A DNA stretch of 64,000 nucleotides. It comes from Kastovskya adunca ATA6-11-RM4. Lineage in GTDB: Bacteria; Cyanobacteriota; Cyanobacteriia; Cyanobacteriales; Coleofasciculaceae. The stretch lies in the NCBI GenBank assembly GCA_019359445.1, contig JAHHHJ010000010.1, positions 1 through 64,000 of the forward strand, written 5' to 3'. The notes beneath the pieces are model-generated. The model searched no databases, was not told the DNA's origin, and saw only the letters and a list, made by a program, of their open reading frames with translations. How positions within the stretch are numbered: position 1 is the first letter of the stretch; each line of letters starts with the position of its first letter. Below, one piece after another: positions 1 to 10,770 of this stretch. Made by a program: the position numbers and the translations under genes.

Positions 1-125
1 TAGGCGCAGGGGAACAGGAGTAGTCCGCTCCATCCTACGAAGACGAAGCGATCGCGTTTGAGCCAGTCGTCCAGGGTGTCGAACCATCCTCTGGCTGCTG
101 GCGCGCGTCCAACTGCTATTGTCAT
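1..125 (-). CDS. psbD: Photosystem II D2 protein, 5' end only
   Basis: The minus strand from position 125 reads the first 41 codons of D2, starting [16 protein letters not shown] and continuing through the stromal helix ([14 protein letters not shown]) into the first membrane segment. D2 pairs with D1 in the photosystem II reaction centre of the thylakoid. The rest of the gene lies left of the window. In cyanobacteria psbD usually overlaps psbC downstream, which cannot be seen here. The gene is divergent from ycf4, with about 420 bp between them. Identification is from near-exact recall of the conserved N-terminus, so confidence is high despite the truncation. Confidence 0.95.
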   Translation of the reverse strand, partial: MTIAVGRAPAARGWFDTLDDWLKRDRFVFVGWSGLLLFPCA

Positions 126-547
126 AGTTTCAAATCCTCTTAACCTTACTAAGGATTCTGAATCGAACGCGAAAAGCGTTTATTTTCGACATCCCCACCA
201 CTTCAAGCGTGGGGTTTCTAAGAATATTGTCAGTTAATTTGACCCAGATTCTTAGTGGATGTGTCAAACATCCAGGGATCGCTGGCTAGATAACTAGTCT
301 ACATTAAGTTAATTTTTCTTAAAGTATCACATTTGCTAGGTGTCTACCCACTCCCTAGAGGGATCAGGCTTTTAACGCTAACAAATATAATATTAATGAA
401 TATCAGAAAATTTACAAAAGAATACATGTTTTCTCAGTATTTCTTTACATTAACTCGGTGCTAGCGCCCCCATAGCCATAAATGTCATAGTAGTGACAGT
501 GTTTGTTACCCATTAATTGAGTTTGAGTCGGGAAGCAGGATCAGTTC
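126..547. other. psbD-ycf4 divergent intergenic region
   Basis: This is a non-coding spacer between two divergent photosynthesis genes and must hold both promoters. A 6-bp GC stem (CCCCAC/GTGGGG, 193-214) is followed by TTTCT; it resembles the short GC hairpins scattered in cyanobacterial spacers. The stretch from about 300 to 440 is AT-rich. I could not place convincing -35/-10 boxes. Confidence 0.5.
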
Positions 548-1114
548 ATGACAGCACAGACAACTACTAAAGACGATCAAGTACTCAGTCAGCCGGTTTT
601 AGGCTCTCGACGGTTCAGTAATTACTGGTGGGCAATTGTGGTTTCTATCGGAGGTACTGGCTTTTTCCTAGCGGGACTTTCCAGTTATCTCAAGGTCAAC
701 TTACTGCCCTTTGCAGACCCTACCGAATTACTCTTTGTCCCTCAAGGCATAGCGATGGGATTTTATGGGGTGGCGGCGATACTACTGGCGCTTTACTTGT
801 GGCTAGTTATCCTCTGGAATGTCGGAGGCGGTTATAACGAGTTCAACAAAGAGACAGGCTTAGTCAAGATTTTTCGCTGGGGCTATCCTGGTAAAAACCG
901 CCAGATTGAGTTTAGCTGCCGCACACAAGATGTCCAATCTGTGCAGGCGCTAATCAAAGAAGGACTCAATCCACGTCGCGCCCTTTACCTACGAGTGAAA
1001 GGACGGCAAGCGATTCCTTTGACTCGCGTCGGGGAACCACTCTCTTTAAAGGAACTAGAAAACCAAGCCGCTGAATTAGCACGTTTTTTGGAAGTTCCCC
1101 TTGAAGGCATGTAA
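548..1114 (+). CDS. ycf4: Photosystem I assembly protein Ycf4
   Basis: Ycf4 is a thylakoid protein that helps assemble the photosystem I complex. The 188-residue product has the normal family length. It shows the expected N-terminal [10 protein letters not shown] motif, two membrane segments (about residues 27-50 and 65-90), the [14 protein letters not shown] stretch just after the second helix, and a soluble C-terminus ([17 protein letters not shown]). The start at 548 is preceded by a purine-rich AAGCAGGA. The gene is divergent from psbD and is followed after about 70 bp by a cyclophilin gene on the same strand. Confidence 0.95.
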   Translation: MTAQTTTKDDQVLSQPVLGSRRFSNYWWAIVVSIGGTGFFLAGLSSYLKVNLLPFADPTELLFVPQGIAMGFYGVAAILLALYLWLVILWNVGGGYNEFNKETGLVKIFRWGYPGKNRQIEFSCRTQDVQSVQALIKEGLNPRRALYLRVKGRQAIPLTRVGEPLSLKELENQAAELARFLEVPLEGM

Positions 1115-1187
1115 AAATTTGGCTCTGGCGGAGGCATATCTGCTTAATATGAGTCAGTAGCTCAGGCTACTATTTGGTACAGAAAAT

Positions 1188-1943
1188 ATGCAGATAAAAA
1201 TCCAACGCTGGTTAGTATTGCTGATAGTCGTTGGCGGCTTGGTTTTGGGGGGATGTAGCAATCCAGAAGCAGACTCCCTAGACCCAAACGATTCCGCAAC
1301 GACTGCCACAACTTCTACACCCGCTACTGAAACGAGCAGCCCACAAGTGAACAATTTACCCACTCTCGAAGGCAAAGCCACGGTAGTTATGACCGTTAAA
1401 GGCTCACCGATAAAAATTGAAGTCAATGGAGATGAGGCTCCCATCACCGCTGGAAACTTTGTTGATTTAGTTCAACGCGGTGTTTACGATGGATTGGTTT
1501 TCCACCGGGTCGTGCGAGAGCCACAACCGTTTGTGGTTCAGGGAGGTGACCCTCAAGGGAAAGACCCAAATTTCCCGGTCGAGCGCTTGGGAACGGGAAG
1601 TTTCAACGATCCCGCCACCTCTACAGCCCGTTACGTTCCGTTAGAAATCAAGCCTCAAGGGGCAGAAAAACCCGTCTACAGTCAAACATTGGATAAAGCT
1701 GGAGTCACGGCTGCGCCAGTGTTACGACATACTCGCGGCGCGGTAGCGATGGCGCGTTCGTCGATGCCCGATTCGGCATCCTCGCAGTTTTATATTTCCT
1801 TGGCAGAATTACCGTTTTTGGACGGTAGCTATGCAGTCTTTGGCGAAGTCGTTGAAGGGATGGATGTTGTAGACAAAATCCAACAAGGCGATCGCATCGA
1901 AAAAGCTGAGGTGACACAAGGACTCGAAAACCTGAAAAAATAG
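1188..1943 (+). CDS. Cyclophilin-type peptidyl-prolyl isomerase, lipoprotein
   Basis: The 251-residue product catalyses cis-trans isomerisation of X-Pro bonds, probably in the periplasm or thylakoid lumen. The N-terminus is a lipoprotein signal: a hydrophobic stretch ending in the lipobox LVLGGC, with Cys at about residue 23. A low-complexity Ser/Thr/Pro linker follows, then a cyclophilin domain (about 60-250) with [14 protein letters not shown] and the SSQFYISL motif. The inserted segment around residues 125-175 is typical of the cyanobacterial subfamily. It is co-directional with ycf4 and with the ketoacyl synthase 34 bp downstream. Substrate proteins cannot be inferred. Confidence 0.88.
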   Translation: MQIKIQRWLVLLIVVGGLVLGGCSNPEADSLDPNDSATTATTSTPATETSSPQVNNLPTLEGKATVVMTVKGSPIKIEVNGDEAPITAGNFVDLVQRGVYDGLVFHRVVREPQPFVVQGGDPQGKDPNFPVERLGTGSFNDPATSTARYVPLEIKPQGAEKPVYSQTLDKAGVTAAPVLRHTRGAVAMARSSMPDSASSQFYISLAELPFLDGSYAVFGEVVEGMDVVDKIQQGDRIEKAEVTQGLENLKK

Positions 1944-1977
1944 CAGGTTTGGTTGAGATGATCGTTGCGGCGGGCAC

Positions 1978-3135
1978 TTGGTAGACGTTGTTGTTACTGG
2001 CATTGGTTTAGTTTCTGCCTTGGGAACGCTAAAACCTAGTTGGCAGAGTCTTTTGGTAGGTGAGTCGGGTATTGGGTTATGTCAGCCCTTTCTTGAGCTA
2101 CCCAAGCGACCCTTAGCAATAGTTGAGCAAAAACCCACTACTTTGAAGTGGCTCACTCAGCAAGCCGTCGCCGCCGCAATTGAGGACGCTAATATTTCTA
2201 CGCCTGCGCCAGATTGTGGAGTCGTCATTGGGTCAAGTCGAGGCGCTCAAGCGACGTGGGAGCAACTGGCGCAGGAATGCGTTCTGGCAGGTACACCAAC
2301 GCCATCTGCTGGTAACGGACAGATAGATTGGTTAGATACTCTCCCCCACCAAGGAGCGATCGCGGCGGCACATCAAATTGGTGCAACTGGAATTGTACTC
2401 GCACCAATGGCAGCTTGTGCGACGGGGATTTGGGCGATCGCCCAAGGCTTTGAGTTGATTCAAACCAACCAATGTCAGCGAGTGATTGCTGGAGCTGTAG
2501 AAGCCCCGATTACTCCCCTCACCTTGGCAGGATTTCACAAAATGGGGGCGCTGGCTCGTACCGGTTCCTATCCCTTCGATCGGCAGCGAGAAGGATTGGT
2601 GCTGGGAGAAGGAGGAGCAGTACTAGTACTGGAGTCGGCTGAGTTAGCCAGAGAGCGTTCGGCAGCAGTTTACGGTCAAATTTTAGGATTTGGTTTAACG
2701 GCTGATGCCTATCACGTTAGTGCGCCCGATCCCAATCGAAAAAGTGCGATCGCTGCCGTTTGGCACTGTCTCAGACGCAGCCATCTTGCCCCCACTAATA
2801 TTGATTACATCCACGCCCACGGTACAGGAACTCAGTTAAACGACCAACACGAAGCGCAGTTGATTGAGAAAGTGTTTGCTCGCAAAGTTCCCGTCAGTTC
2901 CACTAAAGGAGCGACAGGACATACCCTCGGCGCATCTGGAGCGTTGGGGACAGCATTATGCCTAATGAGTTTGAAACATCAGATTTTGCCACCCAACGTG
3001 GGGTTAACAGAATCAGTATTTGATTTAGATTTGATCACCACCCCTCGCCACAGCCAAATTCGCCACGCCCTCTGTTTTAGCTTTGGTTTTGGAGGACAGA
3101 ATGCGGTTTTGAGTCTGAAACGTTGGAAGTACTAA
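1978..3135 (+). CDS. Beta-ketoacyl-ACP synthase (FabF/KAS II-like)
   Basis: This is a thiolase-fold condensing enzyme of fatty-acid or related acyl-chain synthesis. The 385-residue product starts VDVVVTGIGLVSALG and keeps the full catalytic triad: Cys in MAACATGIWA (about residue 147), His in HAHGTGTQLND (about 281) and His in KGATGHTLGASGA (about 315). It is slightly shorter than canonical FabF (about 410) and lacks its typical sequence in the N-terminal half, so it may be a second, divergent KAS rather than the housekeeping enzyme. The only in-frame start that gives a full N-terminal strand is TTG at 1978; no strong ribosome-binding site is visible. Confidence 0.82.
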   Translation: MVDVVVTGIGLVSALGTLKPSWQSLLVGESGIGLCQPFLELPKRPLAIVEQKPTTLKWLTQQAVAAAIEDANISTPAPDCGVVIGSSRGAQATWEQLAQECVLAGTPTPSAGNGQIDWLDTLPHQGAIAAAHQIGATGIVLAPMAACATGIWAIAQGFELIQTNQCQRVIAGAVEAPITPLTLAGFHKMGALARTGSYPFDRQREGLVLGEGGAVLVLESAELARERSAAVYGQILGFGLTADAYHVSAPDPNRKSAIAAVWHCLRRSHLAPTNIDYIHAHGTGTQLNDQHEAQLIEKVFARKVPVSSTKGATGHTLGASGALGTALCLMSLKHQILPPNVGLTESVFDLDLITTPRHSQIRHALCFSFGFGGQNAVLSLKRWKY

Positions 3136-3231
3136 GGTGAGGTATTTCTTCCTTGTTTCCCTTTTGTTCTCATCACCGTAAGCCAAATAGGATAAAAGGA
3201 AATAGAGAAGCCTCTTAAGCAACAAACCGTT

Positions 3232-4776
3232 ATGAGCCAAACTGAACAAATTCTCTCCCAGTTACCCGGAGATGTTTTGGGAGGATTGCGGAAGGCAGAC
3301 CAGTTTTGGCAAGCCTTACGGGAAGATACAGCACCCGTTCCCAACGTTATTAAAGAAAGCCCTGAAGCCTTAGGCAGCGTTGATTGGGACGTTGTAATTT
3401 GTGGTGGCACCTTGGGAATTTTGCTAGGGGCTGCCTTGCAGTATCGAGGTTGGCGCGTAGCACTGCTGGAGCGAGGACTATTACGGGGACGCGATCAGGA
3501 GTGGAATATTTCGCGTCAGGAACTTGAGGTTTTTCTGGAACTGGGCTTGCTCTCAGAGGCAGAATTACAGCAAGCGATCGCTACTGAATATAACCCGGCG
3601 CGTGTCAGCTTTCACGAAGGCCCAGATTTCTGGATCAGGGATGTACTCAATATTGGCGTCGATCCCGTCTTTCTCCTCGAAACATTGAAATCAAAATTCC
3701 TAGCGGCGGGAGGCAAACTCTTCGAGCAGACTGCCTTTGAAGGCGCAGTGGTTCATCCCGATGGCATCTTCGTCGAAGCCGCAGGCGGTTTAAAAACCCG
3801 GTTACTCGTTGATGCAATGGGCAATTTTTCTCCCATTGTCAGACAAGCACGAAACGGGGAAAAACCAGAAGGTGTCTGTGTCGTTGTCGGAAGTTGCGCT
3901 CAAGGATTTCCCCATAATGAAACGGGTGACTTGCTGGTATCATTTACACCCATTGAGAATCAGTGCCAGTATTTTTGGGAAGCCTTTCCGGCACGGGATG
4001 GTAGAACGACCTATCTCTTCAGCTATCTGGATGCTGATCCCGAACGTCCTAGTCTGGAGTTTTTCTTTGACGAATATCTGCGCTTACTCCCCCAGTACCA
4101 AAACGTCGAACTCTCCCAACTCCAATTTCAACGGGCGCTATTTGGGTTTTTTCCCTCCTACCGCCAAAGTCCTGGGCGATCGCCTTGGAATCGGATTTTG
4201 CCTGTGGGTGATAGCAGTGGCAATCAGTCCCCTGTTAGCTTTGGTGGGTTTGGTGCAATGGTAAGGCATCTGCAGCGCCTCACCGAAGGAACTCATGAGG
4301 CGTTGACAAGTGACACCCTCTCGCGGAATGCCTTAGCAAAACTGCAACCCTATCAACCCAATATTGCCATCACCTGGCTCTTTCAACGCGCTATGAGTGT
4401 GGAGATAAGTCAAGAGTTGACTGCCAATCAAATCAATCAACTCTTGACGGCGGTTTTTCAGGCGATGGAACAACTAGGAGATGATGTGTTGCGTCCATTT
4501 CTCCAGGATGTTGTACAGTTTTCCGGTTTATCTAAAACGCTTTTGTTAACGTCATTTACTAAGCTCGGATGTGTACTGCCTGTAATTCCCCAAGTAGGAA
4601 TCACCACGCTATTAGATTGGATGATTCATTACATCAACTTGGGTTTATACGCAAGCTTGTCACCCGTGGCGCAGTTAATGACACCCCTGGCAAAAACTCT
4701 CCCCCCCGTAGCGCAATACTATTACCATCGCTGGCTTGATGCCCTGATCTATGGGTCGGGAAGTGATTATAAATGA
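3232..4776 (+). CDS. cruP: FAD-dependent lycopene cyclase-like protein (CruA/CruP family)
   Basis: The 514-residue flavoprotein has an N-terminal Rossmann FAD-binding motif (DVVICGGTLGILLGAAL, about residues 54-70). This is followed by the LLERGLLRGRDQEWNISR and NPARVSFHEGP segments characteristic of the CruA/CruP family. CruA cyclises lycopene in some phototrophs; the CruP paralogue, conserved in cyanobacteria and plants, is linked to limiting carotenoid peroxidation and has weak or no cyclase activity. The GDSSGNQSPVSFGGFG motif near residue 325 is the conserved second FAD-contact region. I favour CruP over CruA from recalled sequence similarity; a tree would settle it. Confidence 0.7.
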   Translation: MSQTEQILSQLPGDVLGGLRKADQFWQALREDTAPVPNVIKESPEALGSVDWDVVICGGTLGILLGAALQYRGWRVALLERGLLRGRDQEWNISRQELEVFLELGLLSEAELQQAIATEYNPARVSFHEGPDFWIRDVLNIGVDPVFLLETLKSKFLAAGGKLFEQTAFEGAVVHPDGIFVEAAGGLKTRLLVDAMGNFSPIVRQARNGEKPEGVCVVVGSCAQGFPHNETGDLLVSFTPIENQCQYFWEAFPARDGRTTYLFSYLDADPERPSLEFFFDEYLRLLPQYQNVELSQLQFQRALFGFFPSYRQSPGRSPWNRILPVGDSSGNQSPVSFGGFGAMVRHLQRLTEGTHEALTSDTLSRNALAKLQPYQPNIAITWLFQRAMSVEISQELTANQINQLLTAVFQAMEQLGDDVLRPFLQDVVQFSGLSKTLLLTSFTKLGCVLPVIPQVGITTLLDWMIHYINLGLYASLSPVAQLMTPLAKTLPPVAQYYYHRWLDALIYGSGSDYK

Positions 4777-4781
4777 ATTTC

Positions 4782-5570
4782 TCAATGGCTAGAAATCCGC
4801 CGATATCGTGCTTGCACTCCCATGTACAGACCATAGGCAACTAGCCCAAGGGCAACGATCGCCAGCAGCCATTTACCGTAAGCTTGCTGCGCTAGAGCCT
4901 GTAATGCCCCATCTAATCCTCGTACTTCACTAGCATCGGATTGACGTGCTGCTTGGATGAGGAAAAAACCAGTCATTACGAAAACGACGCCCCGTGCTGC
5001 CAACCCAAATCTACCGATGCGCGTTGCCCAAGTGTCCTCCTGAGAACTCATTTCCCGCAGTTTCCACTCTTTGCGAAACTTGGCACTGTAGGCTTTATAA
5101 AACTGATAAAAGCCAATACCAATAATAAGCGCCCCCAGTAACCCAATGAGCCATTGACCAAATGGTTGAGCCAGTACCTTTGCTGTCCAGTCTTGCTGAG
5201 TATTGTCACCACCACCGCCGCCTCCCGTTCCTAAAATCAGTCCGATAGCACTAAAGGCTAAACCCGCATAAATCAGACCGCTAATGGCATAACCGAAGCG
5301 CGTTGCTAATCCCTTCGCATCAGAGCCTTTGTTATCGGGATCTGCCCACGCTTCCACAAAGCGCCAAAGCGAATAACCCACCAGCCCAACTGCTACCAAG
5401 GCTAAGAGAAACTTACCAAAAGGCTGTGAGGCGATCGTTGTCAGAGCGCCCTGAGTATCCGTCGTTCTGCCACCTTGCCCAAATGCTGCTTGTACAGCAA
5501 GTACACCAACAATCGCATACACAATTCCCTTGGCGGCATACCCTAACCGCGCTAGTCGCTCAATCCACAT
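4782..5570 (-). CDS. DUF1206 membrane protein
   Basis: The 262-residue integral membrane protein has six hydrophobic segments arranged as three two-helix repeats. Each repeat begins with a variant of RxGxAAxGxVY (RLARLGYAAKGIVYAIVG; TRFGYAISGLIYAGLA; GRFGLAARGVVFVMTG). This triplicated pattern defines DUF1206, whose function is unknown. A Gly-rich loop (about 114-121) lies between helices. The gene is convergent with the CruP-like gene, with only 5 bp between stop codons and no obvious terminator, so the two transcripts probably overlap at their 3' ends. Confidence 0.85.
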   Translation of the reverse strand: MWIERLARLGYAAKGIVYAIVGVLAVQAAFGQGGRTTDTQGALTTIASQPFGKFLLALVAVGLVGYSLWRFVEAWADPDNKGSDAKGLATRFGYAISGLIYAGLAFSAIGLILGTGGGGGGDNTQQDWTAKVLAQPFGQWLIGLLGALIIGIGFYQFYKAYSAKFRKEWKLREMSSQEDTWATRIGRFGLAARGVVFVMTGFFLIQAARQSDASEVRGLDGALQALAQQAYGKWLLAIVALGLVAYGLYMGVQARYRRISSH

Positions 5571-6548
5571 ATCCTCTCCTCCTCTTAAACCCTCTCACCA
5601 AGCCGCAAAAGTTGCTCAATTCGGATCTTGCACTAACCCCCATAAATTAGGAGAGAAACTAATTTTTTAATTACCAGTTCCCCCCATGCATGGAACAGGA
5701 GGATTAGGAGGGTGGTGCAAGATGTGAATCAGCCAACTATCAACTGTCTAGAAAATACTTACTTAGGTTGTATTCTTCAGGACAGGGGTTGATGCTACTA
5801 AAGCAAATTATCAGGGATTTAATCACCCTTGTCATCTATCCAAATAGTTATCTTTGAGAAAATTTCTCTTATAGTTTAGATGAAGAAGCAAAAGAAGAAT
5901 AAATATAACCTTTTTTTAATGGAACTGTTAAGGCATCAACTTAGTTAAATATTAAATTCGCTGAATTTAAAGCGTGGGTTATGGCTACCCCTAACACGCT
6001 ACTACCTCTTCTGTTTTTAGGTTGAGGTACTTATCTATAAAAAAGTAAAGGTAAAGCCAAGATCGCACCAAGTAGAACGAAGTGAATACTTAAAGGTTTT
6101 TAGTCAGAGCTGAAGGCCGCACTGTAAATCAATTTAAGAAAGTTTTACATTGCAACACAAAGTTTGATTTGTTTGGGTCTACTTATTTAGCAAATATTTT
6201 TTAATTTGTTGAGCGGTAATCTGTAGGGGAATACAATAATTGTTTGGAGTTGGGGCGATGCGATCGCGAACCAGGACTACAGGATTACGAATACAGTTAT
6301 CGTCATCATGATTCAGTACCGACATCGCGACGACGATGATGATTAATGATTGTAGTTCTTGTTAAGAGAATATGACGAATTAATAATAAATAAGCGACTA
6401 ATAAAGATACTTATTACTCGCCTCTAAAGTGTTTGTCCCTAGCTCACTCTGCCCTTCTTGCTTCTTTACTCCTGATGCTCTATAGCATAAATGACAGGAG
6501 TTTTCAGCTAATGTCATTGGCACTGACACAGACTAAAACTGTAGTGTA
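5571..6548. other. 978-bp intergenic region without a gene
   Basis: I see no credible coding sequence here. It holds a 99-bp MITE-like element (5625-5723, listed separately), a short hairpin (AGCGTG/CACGCT near 5970-6000), and a 90-bp imperfect inverted repeat around 6273-6361. The remainder is AT-rich and presumably contains the promoter of the sensor kinase gene starting at 6549. Confidence 0.5.
5625..5723. repeat. 99-bp MITE-like element
   Basis: The element begins ATCTTGCAC and ends GTGCAAGAT, a perfect 9-bp terminal inverted repeat. Imperfect pairing extends inward through C-rich and TTAGGAG/CTCCTAA stretches. It has no coding capacity. It is similar in style to, but different in sequence from, the TAGACCTCTTGCA elements elsewhere in the window. 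Confidence 0.55.
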
Positions 6549-9500
6549 ATGTCACGAATGATGACTGAGGCAAACAGCTCCCCTAGCCGTATAAATGTGC
6601 ATCCCATGCGAAGCAGCACCCAAATTCAGGCAGAAATTGTAGCGGAAATCGGATATTTCCTCCCGTTCTTCGCCCCAGCCCTTGACATCCCTCAACTGCT
6701 GGAATCTCTTTGGCAACAGACTCGCAGTGCTTATTTCTTCAACCCGTTGCCGACTTTATTAAAAGAAAAAATTTTTGCTTACTTATCGCGCTATTGTTCG
6801 GTTTCATACTGCCTGTTGTGTCACTGTTGCAGCTTGCGATCGCTGGAAGTATCTGCCCAAGAAATTCTGGAACTCATTACTCAACCCGCAGCAATGCTTC
6901 TGGAAGATATCACAGCGGACTTGCAGTTTATCGGGGAGCGATCGCCTTTGCCAGACGAGCCCAACTATCCCGATATTACGTCGGGGATCGAGCCTGATTC
7001 GGCTGTGGAAGATGCTCTGGTGCGCCTGGGGGTATTTATGTTTATCCAGCCTACTAAAGCAGAGGCATGTCGCGCCCAAGTACGCTCGTTTTTAGGCCCT
7101 GTACTGTATGGTCATTGGGTAGCATTTTTGGGTTACATCAAGTTTTGTCATCAATGGGCTGAAAGCTATCCCGACCTTTGTGTTGCCGAGGATCAACGCG
7201 CTCAATTGCATTTAGCGCCGTTACTGCAAGCTGAACCCCAATTAGACGCATTTTTTCAAACCTATAACGCCCTCGTACAGAGGGAACGGCAGCAACGCGA
7301 AGCAGAGTTGGCGGCGCAGGTGAGCCAGTTGCAGCGTTTAGAACAAGAACTGCGCCAAAGTGAAGAACGGTTTCGGCAGGCGTTTGTCAATGCACCGTTT
7401 CCTATGCTGATTCATGCCGAAGATGGGGAAGTGGTGCAACTCAACTCCACCTGGACAAAATTGACGGGTTACACCCACGCGGAGATTCCCACGATAGCTG
7501 ATTGGACACAACGGGCGTATGGAGAATCCTACCAACTCGCCCACGATAAAATTGAGCGACTTTACAAGCTTGAGAGCCGAGTGGATGAGGGAGAATTTAC
7601 GCTGACAACCAAAGCAGGTATCAGCCGTGTTTGGGAGTTCAGTTCTGCTCCTTTAGGTCAGTTGGTAGATGGTAAACGATTAGTGATCTCGATGGCAGTA
7701 GACATCACAGAGCGTAAGTGTGCAGAAGCGGCATTGCTTACGAGTGAGTCACGCCTCAACTTAGCGCTCAATGCCACCAATACGGGGATTTGGGATTGGG
7801 ATCTAATTACCAATAAAGTGGTTTGTTCTGAAAACACAAAAGTGCTGCTTGGCTTGGAAAAAGGGCAATTTATTAATACCTACGAAGATTTTTGCCACTT
7901 CGTCCATAAGAGCGATCGCGCAGTTGTGATGCAGGCGGTGGCTGATGCCGTTGAGAACCGGGAAGAGTTACAGATTGAATTCCGCGTTATTTGGTCTGAT
8001 CAAAGTGTCCACTGGCTAGAAGTAAAAGGGCATGTTGTTTGCGATCAAGTCGGTCATGTTATCCGCCAGACGGGGATAGTAGTCGATGTGACCAAACGTA
8101 AACAGACGGAAGCAGCACTCCGAGAGAGCGAACAGCGCTTCCGGGTGCTATTTGATCAGGCAGCCGTAGGCATTGCCCAAGTCGCGATGGATGGACGGTT
8201 GCTTCTAGTTAACCAACGGCTTTGTGACATTGTTGGCTACACCGTAGCGGAGCTATCAGAGCTGACTTACTCAAAAATTACCCATCCTGATGACCTAGCG
8301 GTCAATGTTGGCTACTATCGCCAAATTTTAACTGGGGAGATTCAGACTTACTCCTTAGAAAAACGCTACATCCGCAAAGATGGTGCTCACGTCTGGGTTA
8401 ATTTAACGGTGTCGCTGGTGCGGGATGCGGCGGGTACGCCAAAGTATTTTATTCAGATTGCCGAAGATATTAGCGATCGCTTAAGCGCCCAAGAAGCACT
8501 GCAAAACCTTGTGGCTGGCACAGCAGCGGTGACGGGTAGTGAATTTTTCCGGATGCTGGTTCGTCACCTAGCCGCCGCCCTCGGTGTGCGCTATGCACTG
8601 GTGTCGGAATGCGTTGATCAGCAAGTAGACTGCGCCAAAGCCATTGCCTTCTGGTCAGGGGAGCAGTTGGTGGAAAACTTTGAGTATGACTTGGCATCAA
8701 GTCCCTGCAAGTTAGTTACTCAGCACCAAGAAATACATTACTACCCGGATAATTTACAGACACTCTTTCCCAAAGATCCCACCGTTATCGGTATGGAGGC
8801 GGTGTCTTACCTGGGAGTGCCGATGTTCGACACTTCAGGAATGTTGATCGGTCATCTGTGCGTACTAGATGATAAACCCTTTACAGAAGAGCAGCGGACT
8901 AAATCCATTGTTAGTATCTTTGCGGCACGAGCAGGAGCCGAACTGGAACGCCAGCGGGTTGAGGAAGCCTTGCAAGAGGAAAAACTTCGCTACCAATTGG
9001 TAGCACGGGCAACTAATGATGCAATTTGGGACTGGAATATAGTCACTAACCACTTGGAGTGGAATGACGGTATTGAGACTTTAAGCGGTTATTCAAGAGC
9101 AGATATCCCGCCTGATGCCAACTGGTGGGATGAGATGATCCATCCCGATGACTACGAGCGATACACAGCAAGCATTCATGCGGTAGTTCATAACGGTGGC
9201 AACATCTGGTCGGAGGAATACCGCTATCGGCGCGCTGATGGGTCTTATGGTCTGGTCATTGACCGGGGCTATATTGTTCATGACGATGAGTGCAACCCAA
9301 TCCGGATGATTGGCTCAGTGATGGACATTACGGAGCGGGTTCGGGCTGAGGAAGAACGGGACTTGACGCTCAAGCAGCTCGAACAAGAGCGATCGCAACT
9401 TGAAGCAATCCTGCAACAAATGCCTGCGGGAGTCTTCATTGGCGAAGCACCTTCGGGAAGGCTGACGATGGGCAACCAGCAAGTCGAGCAAATCTGGCGT

Positions 9501-10514
9501 CATCCCTTTTTGCCGTCAGCCAGCATTGAAGAGTACCGGGAGTGGAAGGGTTTTCATCCCGATGGACGAGCTTACCAACCCCACGAGTGGCCCCTAGCCC
9601 GTTCCCTAACGATGGGAGAAGTGATCGCCAAAGAGGAGATTGTCGTGCTGCGGGGTGATGGTACCTATGGGGTGATGCTGACTAGCTCGACTCCGATTCG
9701 TGACGTTTCTGGAGAAATTACGGCGGCAGTCGTTATCTTGTATGACATCACTGAACGCAAACAAGCCGAGCAGGAAATCCAAGAACTCAACGAACAGCTA
9801 GAAAATCGCGTACTGGAGCGCACTGCCCAACTCACTGCCGCCAATTTAGAACTGGAGGCGTTTGCCTACTCCGTCTCTCACGATTTGCGTGCGCCCCTGC
9901 GGTCAATTAATGGTTTTAGTCAGGTGTTGTTGACACGTTATAGCGATCGCTTTGATGAAAAAGGGCAACACTACCTGCAACGAATTTGTGCCAATAGTCA
10001 TCGGATGGGAGAACTGATTGACGATCTGTTGCTGCTCTCCTGCATCACCCGCAGCGAAATGTGCCACGCGCCAGTGAATTTGAGCGCGATCGCTCTTATG
10101 GTTGTCGCCAACCTGTGCCAGGTGCAACCCCAGCGAGAAGTTGAAATCGCGATCGCTCCTGACTTAATTGCCAATGGTGATGCCAAACTCCTCCAAATTG
10201 TTTTAGAAAATCTTCTCAACAACGCCTGGAAATACACCTCCCATCACGATACTGCCCGAATTGAGTTTGGTATTACTGATCAATTTGACGACCAATTAGC
10301 CTATTTTGTCCGTGATGATGGAGCAGGCTTTGATATGGCTTATGCCGATAAATTATTCCAAGCCTTTCAACGGTTACACACTGAACGTGAGTTTCCGGGA
10401 ACCGGAATTGGCTTGGCTACTGTCCAACGAATTATTCATCGCCACGGGGGAAAAGTTTGGTCTCAAGCAGCAATTGAACAAGGCGCAACGTTCTACTTTA
10501 CGCTGCCTTCATAA
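6549..10514 (+). CDS. Multi-sensor histidine kinase (CMD/AhpD-like, PAS x5, GAF)
   Basis: This 1321-residue kinase probably autophosphorylates on His1111 (SVSHDLRAP) and signals to the receiver encoded next door. Visible domains: an N-terminal helical domain (about 28-110) resembling the CMD/AhpD fold, with Cys88 and Cys91 in YCLLCHCCS; a coiled coil (about 240-275); PAS domains at about 276-390, 398-515 and 525-648; GAF (about 650-800); two more PAS (about 812-935 and 945-1080), several ending in DITERK-type PAC motifs; HisKA (about 1095-1160); and HATPase with N-box [12 protein letters not shown] and G-boxes DDGAGF and GTGIGL. No membrane segment is visible, so it is probably cytoplasmic. 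An alternative start at codon 4 or 5 cannot be excluded. Confidence 0.9.
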   Translation: MSRMMTEANSSPSRINVHPMRSSTQIQAEIVAEIGYFLPFFAPALDIPQLLESLWQQTRSAYFFNPLPTLLKEKIFAYLSRYCSVSYCLLCHCCSLRSLEVSAQEILELITQPAAMLLEDITADLQFIGERSPLPDEPNYPDITSGIEPDSAVEDALVRLGVFMFIQPTKAEACRAQVRSFLGPVLYGHWVAFLGYIKFCHQWAESYPDLCVAEDQRAQLHLAPLLQAEPQLDAFFQTYNALVQRERQQREAELAAQVSQLQRLEQELRQSEERFRQAFVNAPFPMLIHAEDGEVVQLNSTWTKLTGYTHAEIPTIADWTQRAYGESYQLAHDKIERLYKLESRVDEGEFTLTTKAGISRVWEFSSAPLGQLVDGKRLVISMAVDITERKCAEAALLTSESRLNLALNATNTGIWDWDLITNKVVCSENTKVLLGLEKGQFINTYEDFCHFVHKSDRAVVMQAVADAVENREELQIEFRVIWSDQSVHWLEVKGHVVCDQVGHVIRQTGIVVDVTKRKQTEAALRESEQRFRVLFDQAAVGIAQVAMDGRLLLVNQRLCDIVGYTVAELSELTYSKITHPDDLAVNVGYYRQILTGEIQTYSLEKRYIRKDGAHVWVNLTVSLVRDAAGTPKYFIQIAEDISDRLSAQEALQNLVAGTAAVTGSEFFRMLVRHLAAALGVRYALVSECVDQQVDCAKAIAFWSGEQLVENFEYDLASSPCKLVTQHQEIHYYPDNLQTLFPKDPTVIGMEAVSYLGVPMFDTSGMLIGHLCVLDDKPFTEEQRTKSIVSIFAARAGAELERQRVEEALQEEKLRYQLVARATNDAIWDWNIVTNHLEWNDGIETLSGYSRADIPPDANWWDEMIHPDDYERYTASIHAVVHNGGNIWSEEYRYRRADGSYGLVIDRGYIVHDDECNPIRMIGSVMDITERVRAEEERDLTLKQLEQERSQLEAILQQMPAGVFIGEAPSGRLTMGNQQVEQIWRHPFLPSASIEEYREWKGFHPDGRAYQPHEWPLARSLTMGEVIAKEEIVVLRGDGTYGVMLTSSTPIRDVSGEITAAVVILYDITERKQAEQEIQELNEQLENRVLERTAQLTAANLELEAFAYSVSHDLRAPLRSINGFSQVLLTRYSDRFDEKGQHYLQRICANSHRMGELIDDLLLLSCITRSEMCHAPVNLSAIALMVVANLCQVQPQREVEIAIAPDLIANGDAKLLQIVLENLLNNAWKYTSHHDTARIEFGITDQFDDQLAYFVRDDGAGFDMAYADKLFQAFQRLHTEREFPGTGIGLATVQRIIHRHGGKVWSQAAIEQGATFYFTLPS

Positions 10515-10770
10515 AATTGGCTTAAATACTACTAAAAACGGATCACAATTTACGTTAGCTTCATAAATAAAAGCGACATCGGTTACTTTTTAAAGTTCTA
10601 GTAATTGATCTTATCGAAATTTTAAAGACTTTACACCATGAGCTTTTTGGATGAATGCTAGAATGCTTTTACTGAGATTTATCTCCTTAAAGAGTCGTGG
10701 AATTACCGTTACAAAAATCATTGAGTTTAGCTGAAAATATTGAGAATAATATTTTCTTAAGACTAAATAA

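Noticed and set aside
193-214. Terminator between psbD and ycf4
   Set aside because: The stem is only 6 bp, has no U-tract, and lies between divergent genes where no transcript should end.
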